Shown piece by piece: positions 1-6,628 of a stretch of 13,545 bases of DNA. The stretch comes from CAZWCX01 sp964632945 (lineage in GTDB: Bacteria > Planctomycetota > MHYJ01 > WSZJ01 > CAZWCX01): assembly GCA_964632945.1 (NCBI GenBank), contig CAZWCX010000164.1, forward strand, positions 1 through 13,545, in the 5' to 3' direction. A program made the translations under genes and the position numbers. Every line of letters begins with the position of its first letter. Position 1 is the stretch's first letter. The notes under the pieces are model-generated. The model searched no databases. It was not told where the DNA came from and saw nothing but the letters and a program-made list of their open reading frames with translations.

Positions 1-1937
1 TGCTCGGTCCCGCGCAGGCGCCCGTCGATGGCGCGGGCCGTTTCGGCGTGGATCGCGGGGGGGGGATTCGAGCCGCCGGGGCTCGGGGTGCCCCCGCGGC
101 CGTGGAAGAACGTCAGCCGTACGCCGGCGGCCCGGGCCGCCGAGACGAGTTCCTCCTGGGCACGGTGCAACGCCCACCGCGAGGCGGCGATGCCGGAGTC
201 CTTCGCGCTGTCCGAGTATCCGAGCATCACCATCTGCTCGTCGCCGCGCGCGGCCAGATGCCGGCGGTAGCGCGGATGGGCGAGCAACGACGAAACCGCG
301 GAGGCCGCGCGTTCCAGGTCGTCCACCGTCTCGAACAGCGGCACCACGTCGAGCGGCGCCTCGCCCGCCGCATCGACCAATCCCGCGGCGCGGGCGAGGA
401 GGAGCACCCCGAGGGCGTCGTCGGGTCCGCGCGCCATGCTGAGGATGAACGGCCCGATCGCCCGCGCGCCGTAGCGGGCCCGCGCCTCGCGCAGGGCCGC
501 CAGCACCGCGACCAGCCGTCGGGTGTCCGCGTCCTCCGCCCCGGCCGCGGGCGGCGGACCGTCGAGCGCACCGTCCAGCCGACGCACGCGCTCCGCTTCC
601 GGACGAGCGCCGAATCCCGCATCCCCGAGCAGGCGCCCGAGCACCCCGCGCAGGACGCGCGCGTCCTCGCGGACGTCGAGGGTCGCCAGGTGAAAACCGA
701 ACGTCTCCACGCGCCGGATCAACCGCTCGACCCGGAACCGCCCCGCCCGCGCGCCGCCGTGCGCGCCCAGGCTGGCGGCGGCCAGGCGCAAGTCCTCGAG
801 CAGCGCCTCCGGCGCGGGATAGGCGGCCGGGACGTCCCGGCGCGTGGCGTCGAGCCGGGCCGCAATCAGCCGGAACAGCACCCGGTACGGCATGTCGCGG
901 TGGGAGGGCGAAATCGCGCGCGCCGCTTCGGGGAGCAGCGTCTCCAGGGCCGCCACCCGCGCGGCGATCGCAGGATCGACCGGGACCCTCGCCCGCGATG
1001 AGCTCAATCGCTCGGCTAGGCCGGACGCCTCCGCCCGATAGCGTTCCAGGATCCTCTCCCGGTGACGCGCCAGGGTTGCTTGCACCGTCTCCGCGCCGAC
1101 CGCGGGATTGCCGTCCATGTCCCCCCCGACCCACGACGCGAACCGGATCAGCGGCGCGGGGAGATTTCCGGCCGCCTCCGCTCCGAAGACCCGGGCAACC
1201 GCGTCCGCCAGGGCCTCATAGAAGGACGGCATGACCCGATACACCACCTCGGCCAGGTAGAAGAGCACGTGCTCGACCTCGTCGGTCACCGTGGGGTCGA
1301 CCGCCCGTTGCTCGTCGGTTTGCCACGCCAGCGTCACGTCCTCGCGGATGCGCGCCCAGGCGGCCGCCTCTTCGGGCGGGGTCAGCCGCCCCGCGTCGAT
1401 CTGGTCCACGAGCGCGCGCGCAATCCGCTGTTCGTTGACCAGCAACGTGCGGCGCACCGCCTCGGTGGGGTGAGCGGTGAAAACGGGCTCGATCCGAACC
1501 CGCGCCAGGAGCGCCCTCATGCCGGCGGCATCCACTCCGGCGGCGGCCAGCGTCCGTATCGCGGCCTCCAGGCTGCCCGGCTGCGGCGTCGATCCGCGCA
1601 GGTACTCGCGCCGCCGCCGGATGCGCTGGATCCGCTCGGCCAGATTGACCAGCTGGAAGTACGAGGAGAACGCGCGCACGACTTCCTGAGCCTCGGCGGG
1701 GGCCAGTCCGGCCAGGGCCGCGCGCAGCCCGGCTTCCGCCCCGGCGTCCCCCGCGCGCCGGCGGCGCGCAGCCTGCCGCGCCGCCTCCACGCGATCGAAG
1801 AGCGCGCGGCCCCCCTGCTCGATCAGGACCTCGCCCAGCAGGGCGCCGAGCGCGCCCACGTCCTTGCGCAACGGTTCGTCCTGGGGCCGGAACACCGGTT
1901 CGCCGGTCCCCGCCGTCCCGCCCGTCGCCTGCGTCAT
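1..1937 (-). CDS. ppc: Phosphoenolpyruvate carboxylase, C-terminus cut off by the window edge
   Basis: Carboxylates PEP with bicarbonate to oxaloacetate in the cytosol, the anaplerotic feed into the TCA cycle. About 645 N-terminal residues are visible; the family is usually 880-930, so roughly the last 250-300 lie beyond position 1. Visible motifs are FTAHPTEAVRRT with the catalytic His at residue 156, WVGGDMDGNP ending at residue 278 (the common form is GGDRDGNP), LGYSDSAKDSG with Lys579, and FHGRGGTPSPGG starting around residue 611. In that last loop His612 and Arg614 are kept, but the residue matching E. coli Arg587 is Pro620. The reading frame stays open and returns to family-like sequence (GRLRGTEQ) at the edge. 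The start at 1937 is supported by GGAGG 8 nt upstream (1946-1950). It is the last gene of an apparent operon, 37 bp after the GH15 gene. Family assignment is secure; normal catalytic competence is not. Confidence 0.95.
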   Translation of the reverse strand, partial: MTQATGGTAGTGEPVFRPQDEPLRKDVGALGALLGEVLIEQGGRALFDRVEAARQAARRRRAGDAGAEAGLRAALAGLAPAEAQEVVRAFSSYFQLVNLAERIQRIRRRREYLRGSTPQPGSLEAAIRTLAAAGVDAAGMRALLARVRIEPVFTAHPTEAVRRTLLVNEQRIARALVDQIDAGRLTPPEEAAAWARIREDVTLAWQTDEQRAVDPTVTDEVEHVLFYLAEVVYRVMPSFYEALADAVARVFGAEAAGNLPAPLIRFASWVGGDMDGNPAVGAETVQATLARHRERILERYRAEASGLAERLSSSRARVPVDPAIAARVAALETLLPEAARAISPSHRDMPYRVLFRLIAARLDATRRDVPAAYPAPEALLEDLRLAAASLGAHGGARAGRFRVERLIRRVETFGFHLATLDVREDARVLRGVLGRLLGDAGFGARPEAERVRRLDGALDGPPPAAGAEDADTRRLVAVLAALREARARYGARAIGPFILSMARGPDDALGVLLLARAAGLVDAAGEAPLDVVPLFETVDDLERAASAVSSLLAHPRYRRHLAARGDEQMVMLGYSDSAKDSGIAASRWALHRAQEELVSAARAAGVRLTFFHGRGGTPSPGGSNPPPAIHAETARAIDGRLRGTE

Positions 1938-1974
1938 CCGTTCGTCCTCCCCGCCCGTCGCCGGGCCCGCGCGG

Positions 1975-3801
1975 TCAGCGTTGTCCCAGCGCACGGTCCA
2001 GGTTGTACGCCGCGCTGATCAGCGCGAGATGCGTGAACGCCTGCGGGAAGTTCCCGAGCGCCTCGCCGTTGGCCCCCGTCTGCTCCGCGTAGAGCCCCAG
2101 GTGATTCGCATAACCCAGCATCTGCTCGAACAGGAGGCGCGCTTCGCGCAGCCGCTCCGGATCCTCCCGGCCGGCTCGCGTCAGGGCTTCCACGAGCCAG
2201 AACGAACACAGGTTGAAGGTCCCCTCCCGGCCGGGCAGACCGTCGTCCGTCCGGTCCGTGTCGTACCGGTAGACCAGGCCGTTGGCGGTCAATCCGCCCT
2301 CCGCGGGGGAGCGGCGGATCGCCTCGAGCGTGCTCAACATGCGCGGGTCGGTCGGAGACACGAAAAAGGTCAACGGCATCAACAGGGTCGAAGCGTCCAG
2401 GGCGTCCGATCCGTACGACTGCACGAACGTCCGTTTCCCGGCGTCCCACCCGCGCAGCATGATCTCTTCATACAACGCATCGCGCTCGCGGAGCCAGCGT
2501 TCGCGATCCGCGGGGAACGAACGCTTGTCGGCGAGGCGCAGGCCGCGGTCGAGCGCGACCCAACAGAACAGCTTCGAGGAGACGAAATGCCGCCGCGGGC
2601 CGCGCACCTCCCACAACCCTTCGTCCTCCTCCCGCCAGTGGTCCGCCACCCACGACAGGCTGCGCCGCAGGTGGGTCCACAGGTCGTAGGAGATCGGCGT
2701 GCCGTACTTGTTGTAGAGATAGACCGCGTCCATGAGCTCGCCGTAGATGTCGAGCTGCAGCTGCTTGTGGGCGGCGTTGCCGATGCGCACCGGTCGCGAG
2801 CCCCGGTACCCCTCGAGGTGGTCCAGCGTCTCCTCGCGCAACTCGTGGCGGCCGTCGATCCCGTACATGATCTGCAGCGATCCGTCCCAGTGCTCCTCGC
2901 GGCACCGGTCGCCGATCCATTGCATGAAGCGCGCCGCCGCGTCGGAAAACCCGATGCGCAAAAGGCCGTACAGGGTGAACGCGGCATCGCGGATCCACGT
3001 GTACCGGTAGTCCCAATTGCGCACCCCGCCGATCTCCTCCGGGAGGCTGGCCGTGGGCGAGGCCACGATCGCCCCCGTGGGCTCGAACGTCATGAGCTGG
3101 AGCGCGAGCGCGGAGCGGTGCACGGTCTCGCGCCAGCGCCCGGCGTACGTGCACCCGGCCAGCCAGCGCTGCCAGTATTCGACCGTATGGCGGAACAGGG
3201 GTTCCACTTCGGCCCTGCCGACCGGACAGCAGGCCTCCGGGTCCGTCTCGCTCAACACGAAGGCGGCGGATTCGCGCTCATTGAGCGCCACGTCCGCGAC
3301 CGCCGCCGCCCCTTCCACGTGCAGCGGCACCGTGGCCCGCAGGCCGAGCGATCGGCCGGCCGCCCGGAAAAAGGCATGCCCCTCGCCCGCCTCCACCGTG
3401 TGCGCGGCGCGGGCGTAGTCGAAGGCCGGGCGACACTCCATGCGGAAGGGGACCTTGCCGCGCATCACCTGGACCTCGCGTACCAGCCAGTGGTGGCCGT
3501 TCTCGCCGCGACGCAGGCCGACCGGCATGTAGTCGACCACCTGTCCCACTCCGCCGGCGGTGAAGAAGCGGGTCACCAGGACGTTGGTGTCCGGCCAGTA
3601 GAACTGGCGGTGGGCGGTGACCGGAACCGAGGGGGAGATGCGAAAACGCCCGCCCTTGCCGTCGTCGAGGATCGCGGCGAACACCGTCGGCGAGTCGAAG
3701 TGCGGGTAACACATCCAGTCGATGGACCCGTTCACGCCCACCAGGGCCGCGGTGTGCATGTTGCCGATGATCCCGTAGTCCTCGATCGGCAGATAGGCCA
3801 T
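1975..3801 (-). CDS. Glycoside hydrolase family 15 protein (glucoamylase/trehalase-like)
   Basis: A 608-residue protein with the full bacterial GH15 layout: an N-terminal beta domain opening with IEDYGIIGNMHTAALVG and GSIDWMCYPHFDSP, then an (alpha/alpha)6 barrel. Diagnostic barrel motifs are RNWDYRYTWIRDAAF (Trp263-Asp264), GSRPVRIGNAAHKQLQLD followed by YGELMD (Glu355, the likely general acid), and GLYAEQTGANGEALGNFPQA (Glu573, the likely general base by analogy with the fungal SEQ motif). Members hydrolyse alpha-glucosides such as starch or glycogen ends, isomaltose or trehalose; the sequence alone does not fix the substrate. No signal peptide is seen, so it probably acts in the cytosol on storage glycogen or trehalose. 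GGAGG precedes the ATG by 6 nt. It lies 36 bp after the metallophosphoesterase and 37 bp before ppc, suggesting co-transcription of carbon-storage and anaplerotic functions. Catalytic residue assignments are by motif position and are tentative. Confidence 0.93.
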   Translation of the reverse strand: MAYLPIEDYGIIGNMHTAALVGVNGSIDWMCYPHFDSPTVFAAILDDGKGGRFRISPSVPVTAHRQFYWPDTNVLVTRFFTAGGVGQVVDYMPVGLRRGENGHHWLVREVQVMRGKVPFRMECRPAFDYARAAHTVEAGEGHAFFRAAGRSLGLRATVPLHVEGAAAVADVALNERESAAFVLSETDPEACCPVGRAEVEPLFRHTVEYWQRWLAGCTYAGRWRETVHRSALALQLMTFEPTGAIVASPTASLPEEIGGVRNWDYRYTWIRDAAFTLYGLLRIGFSDAAARFMQWIGDRCREEHWDGSLQIMYGIDGRHELREETLDHLEGYRGSRPVRIGNAAHKQLQLDIYGELMDAVYLYNKYGTPISYDLWTHLRRSLSWVADHWREEDEGLWEVRGPRRHFVSSKLFCWVALDRGLRLADKRSFPADRERWLRERDALYEEIMLRGWDAGKRTFVQSYGSDALDASTLLMPLTFFVSPTDPRMLSTLEAIRRSPAEGGLTANGLVYRYDTDRTDDGLPGREGTFNLCSFWLVEALTRAGREDPERLREARLLFEQMLGYANHLGLYAEQTGANGEALGNFPQAFTHLALISAAYNLDRALGQR

Positions 3802-3837
3802 GCGGCCTCCTTTCGGCGGCGCCGGCGTGGAAGAGCG

Positions 3838-4611
3838 CTATCGCCCCTGCAGCAACCGCTCACCCAGCGAGGCCTCCATGGCATCGATGGCGAGAATCTT
3901 CTCACGCGTCTTCTGCACCGCGTACTCCACGCGGCGGTACCGCACCGACCGGCCGTCGAAGATCGCATAACACGCCCGGGGATCCCCGTCGCGGGGCTGG
4001 CCGACCGAGCCCACATTGATCACGTACTTCGCCGTCCGGTCGAGCGGGTGCTCCAGGTCGCCGTCCTTCGGGTACCAGCACCGGTGGTCGTTGCGGATGA
4101 CCACGGGGAAGTGCGTGTGCCCGCAGAAACAGAGCCATTTGACCTTGGCCATGATTTCGTCGACCTGCTCCGGGTTCCACATCGGGCTGTCGTCGCCGAA
4201 GCAATAGTCCATGATCGGATCTCGCAGCGAAGCGTGCACGAACGTCACATCGCCGTCCTCCTGCTGCATCGGCAGGTGCTCGAGAAACGACCACCGCTCG
4301 CGCGTCTTCCCGAAGAGGTGGTAGAACTTGGGCTCCATCATGTCCCGGGTGTATTCGATCACGTCCGTCGCCAGCTTGCTGAATCCGAGCGGCCGGTTGA
4401 TCAGCGCCCAATCGTGGTTCCCGGCCAGGATCAGTTTCGCCCGCTTCGACACCCGGTCGACCACCGCTTCCGGATCGGGACCGTATCCGACGAGATCGCC
4501 GAGGCAGACGATCGTGGCGATCTTCTGGGCATCGATGTCGGCCAGCACGGCGTCGGTGGCTTCCAGATTGGCATGCAGGTCGGAGATCAGCGCATAGGGG
4601 GTGGGCGGCAT
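3838..4611 (-). CDS. Calcineurin-like metallophosphoesterase (YfcE/MPE_2 type)
   Basis: A 257-residue single-domain phosphoesterase with a complete set of metal ligands: DLHAN (Asp11, His13), GDLVGYGPDP (Asp39), GNHDW (Asn65, His66), FVHAS (His126) and CGHTHFP (His165, His167). The later GSVGQPRDGDPRACYAIFD stretch is typical of this subfamily, which includes bacterial phosphodiesterases and protein phosphatases. The substrate cannot be told from sequence. The frame is open far upstream, but the start at 4611 is chosen because the protein then begins just before the first beta strand (ALISDLH) and because AGGAGGAGGA lies just upstream of the ATG. It is cytosolic, with no signal peptide. As first gene of the GH15-ppc transcript it may have a regulatory or sugar-phosphate role, but that is inference from position only. 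Confidence 0.93.
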   Translation of the reverse strand: MPPTPYALISDLHANLEATDAVLADIDAQKIATIVCLGDLVGYGPDPEAVVDRVSKRAKLILAGNHDWALINRPLGFSKLATDVIEYTRDMMEPKFYHLFGKTRERWSFLEHLPMQQEDGDVTFVHASLRDPIMDYCFGDDSPMWNPEQVDEIMAKVKWLCFCGHTHFPVVIRNDHRCWYPKDGDLEHPLDRTAKYVINVGSVGQPRDGDPRACYAIFDGRSVRYRRVEYAVQKTREKILAIDAMEASLGERLLQGR

Positions 4612-4661
4612 GGGTCCTCCTCCTTTTCCCGCGGAACCGGGCGGATGCCGGAACCGACCCC

Positions 4662-4689
4662 ATGGTACCACAGCGGCGGGAGGCTGCAA
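4662..4689 (-). promoter_or_regulatory. Candidate extended -10 promoter for the leftward operon
   Basis: Read on the minus strand: TTGCAG (4684-4689), a 16-nt spacer, then TACCAT (4662-4667) preceded directly by TGG, which fits an extended -10 (TGn) element. Transcription would start near 4655, leaving about 44 nt before the metallophosphoesterase ATG. The -35 match is poor, so this is only a candidate. Confidence 0.35.
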
Positions 4690-4746
4690 GCCGTTCCCGG
4701 AGGCCGGCTCGCCCGCGAGTCGGGGCCGCCGGCGCGCGGATTTTGA

Positions 4747-4776
4747 TTGCCGCCGCCGCCGGAAGCTGGGTATAAG
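4747..4776 (+). promoter_or_regulatory. Candidate sigma70-type promoter for hemB
   Basis: TTGCCG (4747-4752), an 18-nt spacer and TATAAG (4771-4776; five of six match TATAAT). It sits in one of the few A/T-containing patches of the divergent intergenic region. The predicted start near 4783 gives a leader of roughly 67 nt before the hemB ATG. The same intergenic region serves the leftward operon. Confidence 0.5.
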
Positions 4777-4792
4777 CGAAGGTTTCCGGGAA

Positions 4793-4808
4793 CCCCGGGC
4801 GGCCGGGG
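4793..4808 (+). other. GC-rich hairpin in the hemB leader
   Basis: CCCCGG (4793-4798), loop GCGG, CCGGGG (4803-4808): a perfect 6-bp stem close to the predicted hemB transcript 5' end. It could protect the transcript or be chance in GC-rich DNA. No T-run follows, so it is not a standard terminator. Confidence 0.3.
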
Positions 4809-4849
4809 CCCCCGCTGGAACTTCGTCGACGGTGGGTACGGGTGGTCGT

Positions 4850-5836
4850 ATGGGCTTTCCTGAACACCGCTTGCGGCGTCTGCGCGCCCATCCCCGCCTG
4901 CGCGGGATGGTGGCCGAGACCGCCCTTTCCCCGGAACACCTGATCCACCCCCTGTTCGTGCGTCCGGGAGAGAAGCAAAAGACGCCGATCGCCTCGATGC
5001 CCGGACAGAGCCAGTGGTCGGTCGACCTGGCGGTCGACGAGGCCCGGGAGATCCGCAACGCCGGCGTCCCGGCCGTGATCCTGTTCGGGATCCCGGCGGA
5101 GAAAGACCCGCGCGCCTCGGAGGCCTACGATCCCAACGGCGTCGTCCAGGAGGCGGTGCAGGAGATCAAGGAGAAGGTTCCGGACCTGCTGGTGATGACC
5201 GACGTCTGCCTGTGCTCGTACATGACGCACGGCCACTGCGGGGTGGTGGAGCAGCACGGGGAGCGGTTCACGATCAGCAACGACCTGACGTTGGAGTTGA
5301 TCGGGCAGATGGCCTTGTCGCATGCCAAGGCGGGCGCGGATGTGGTCGCCCCGAGCGGCATGATGGACGGCATGGTGCGGGAAATCCGCGAGAAGCTGGA
5401 TGAGCACGGGTACGACCGGGTGCCGATCCTGTCGTATGCGGCGAAGTACGCCTCCTCGTTTTACGGACCATTCCGGGACGCCGCCGAGTCCCCGCCCCAA
5501 TTCGGCGACCGCTCCTCCTACCAGATGGACGTTCGCAATCGGCGGGAGGCGATGCGCGAGATCGAGCTCGACCTTGCCGAGGGCGCGGACATGGTGATGG
5601 TGAAGCCGGCGCTCGCGTACCTGGACGTGATCCGGGAGGCGCGGGCGCGCTTCGCTGCGCCGATCGCGGCGTACAATGTGAGCGGCGAGTACTCGATGGT
5701 GAAGGCGGCGGCGGCGAACGGCTGGGTGGACGAACGCGCGGTGGCGCTGGAGATCTTGACCGCGATCCGCCGGGCGGGCGCGGACATGATTCTGACCTAT
5801 TGGGCCAAGGACGCGGCCCGGTGGCTGAGGAGCTGA
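4850..5836 (+). CDS. hemB: Delta-aminolevulinic acid dehydratase (porphobilinogen synthase)
   Basis: Condenses two 5-aminolevulinate molecules into porphobilinogen, the first common pyrrole of heme and cobalamin synthesis, in the cytosol. The protein has 328 residues, matching the family. It opens with MGFPEHRLRRLR, the usual HemB N-terminus, which is why the ATG at 4850 is preferred although the upstream frame is open and the ribosome site is weak. The metal motif DVCLCSYMTHGHCG keeps all three cysteines (Cys120, Cys122, Cys130), placing it in the zinc-dependent class rather than the Asp-type magnesium class. Active-site lysines are Lys199 in YAAKYASSFYGPFRDA and the Schiff-base Lys252 in MVMVKPALAYLD. 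YNVSGEYSM (275-283) is also conserved. It starts a rightward gene group, with scpB only 4 bp downstream. Confidence 0.97.
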   Translation: MGFPEHRLRRLRAHPRLRGMVAETALSPEHLIHPLFVRPGEKQKTPIASMPGQSQWSVDLAVDEAREIRNAGVPAVILFGIPAEKDPRASEAYDPNGVVQEAVQEIKEKVPDLLVMTDVCLCSYMTHGHCGVVEQHGERFTISNDLTLELIGQMALSHAKAGADVVAPSGMMDGMVREIREKLDEHGYDRVPILSYAAKYASSFYGPFRDAAESPPQFGDRSSYQMDVRNRREAMREIELDLAEGADMVMVKPALAYLDVIREARARFAAPIAAYNVSGEYSMVKAAAANGWVDERAVALEILTAIRRAGADMILTYWAKDAARWLRS

Positions 5837-5840
5837 TCCG

Positions 5841-6539
5841 ATGTCGGACGACGACCGGACGCCCCCCGGCGGGGCCGTGACCCCGGCGCCGGACGCCCCG
5901 GCGTCCGGGTCCGGGACCGCTTCCGCGGGCGCCCCGGCGGACCCGGGGGGGGGCGCGCCCGCGGACGGCGCCGACCCCGCCGGGGGGGAGCCGACCCCGG
6001 AAAAGGCCGTCGAATTGCCGGCCGGCCCCCGTCCGCCGCTGCGCTCCCTGGTCGAAGGGCTCCTTTTTGCGACCGATGCGCCGCTGACGCTGGCGAAGAT
6101 GCGGGAGATCCTGGACGCCGAGGGCGCCGACGTGCGCGCCGCCATCGACGAACTGGCCGCGGAGTACGACGCCCAGGGACGCGCCTTCGGAGTTCAGGCG
6201 ATCGGCGGCGGGTGGGCGCTGTCCACACGGACGGAAGTCGGCCCCTGGGTCGCCCGCCTCAAGAAGAGCCGTGACGAGGGGCGCCTGAGCCCCGCCGCCC
6301 TGGAGACCCTTTCGATCATCGCCTACCGGCAACCCATCAATCGGGTGAACATCGAAGCCATCCGCGGCGTCCAATCGGGAGCGCTGATCCGCGCCCTGAT
6401 GGACCGCGACCTCGTTCGCGTCGCCGGCAAGGAGGAACTTCCCGGTCACCCGGTGCTGTACGGCACCACCCCGCGGTTCCTGGAACTACTCGGACTGAAT
6501 TCCCTTTCGGATCTGCCGAAGCCCGAGGATTTGAAATAG
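5841..6539 (+). CDS. scpB: Segregation and condensation protein B
   Basis: Winged-helix partner in the SMC-ScpA-ScpB condensin, which compacts and helps separate chromosomes. Of 232 residues, about 67-225 form the conserved ScpB core: SLVEGLLFATDAPLTLAKM, then LSPAALETLSIIAYRQPINR (149-168), IEAIRGVQSG, LPGHPVLYGTTPRFLELLGL and SLSDLP. Residues 1-66 are a Pro/Ala/Gly/Asp-rich tail absent from short ScpB proteins and probably disordered. The ATG is set by GAGGAG at 5827-5832, inside the hemB 3' end and 8 nt upstream. scpA, often adjacent, is not in this window; here scpB is coupled to hemB with a 4-bp gap. Confidence 0.95.
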   Translation: MSDDDRTPPGGAVTPAPDAPASGSGTASAGAPADPGGGAPADGADPAGGEPTPEKAVELPAGPRPPLRSLVEGLLFATDAPLTLAKMREILDAEGADVRAAIDELAAEYDAQGRAFGVQAIGGGWALSTRTEVGPWVARLKKSRDEGRLSPAALETLSIIAYRQPINRVNIEAIRGVQSGALIRALMDRDLVRVAGKEELPGHPVLYGTTPRFLELLGLNSLSDLPKPEDLK

Positions 6540-6550
6540 AATGGTAGGAT

Positions 6551-6601
6551 CGGTGCGGGCCGCCCCGCGGCCGGCACCGGGAGGACTCCGGCCTTCCGGA
6601 G
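6551..6601 (+). terminator. Pair of strong hairpins between scpB and the PpiD-like gene
   Basis: The first hairpin (6551-6579) has a 12-bp stem, CGGTGC plus GGCCGC against GCGGCC plus GCACCG, with one G-G mismatch and a CCC loop. The second (6586-6601) is CTCCGG, loop CCTT, CCGGAG. Neither is followed by a T-run, so they may be a weak or Rho-assisted terminator or an mRNA-stabilising element that sets different expression of the genes on each side. Confidence 0.4.
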
Positions 6602-6628
6602 CCTTCGCTGTCAGGGAGAACCCAGCGC

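Noticed and set aside
1864..4746. 960-codon open frame on the plus strand opposite the GH15 and phosphoesterase genes
   Set aside because: It is antisense to two clear enzyme genes with intact motifs, its product is Arg/Pro/His-rich with no family likeness, and long antisense frames are expected at this GC content.
4832..4849. GTG at 4832 as an alternative hemB start
   Set aside because: No ribosome site upstream, and the family N-terminus begins at the ATG at 4850.
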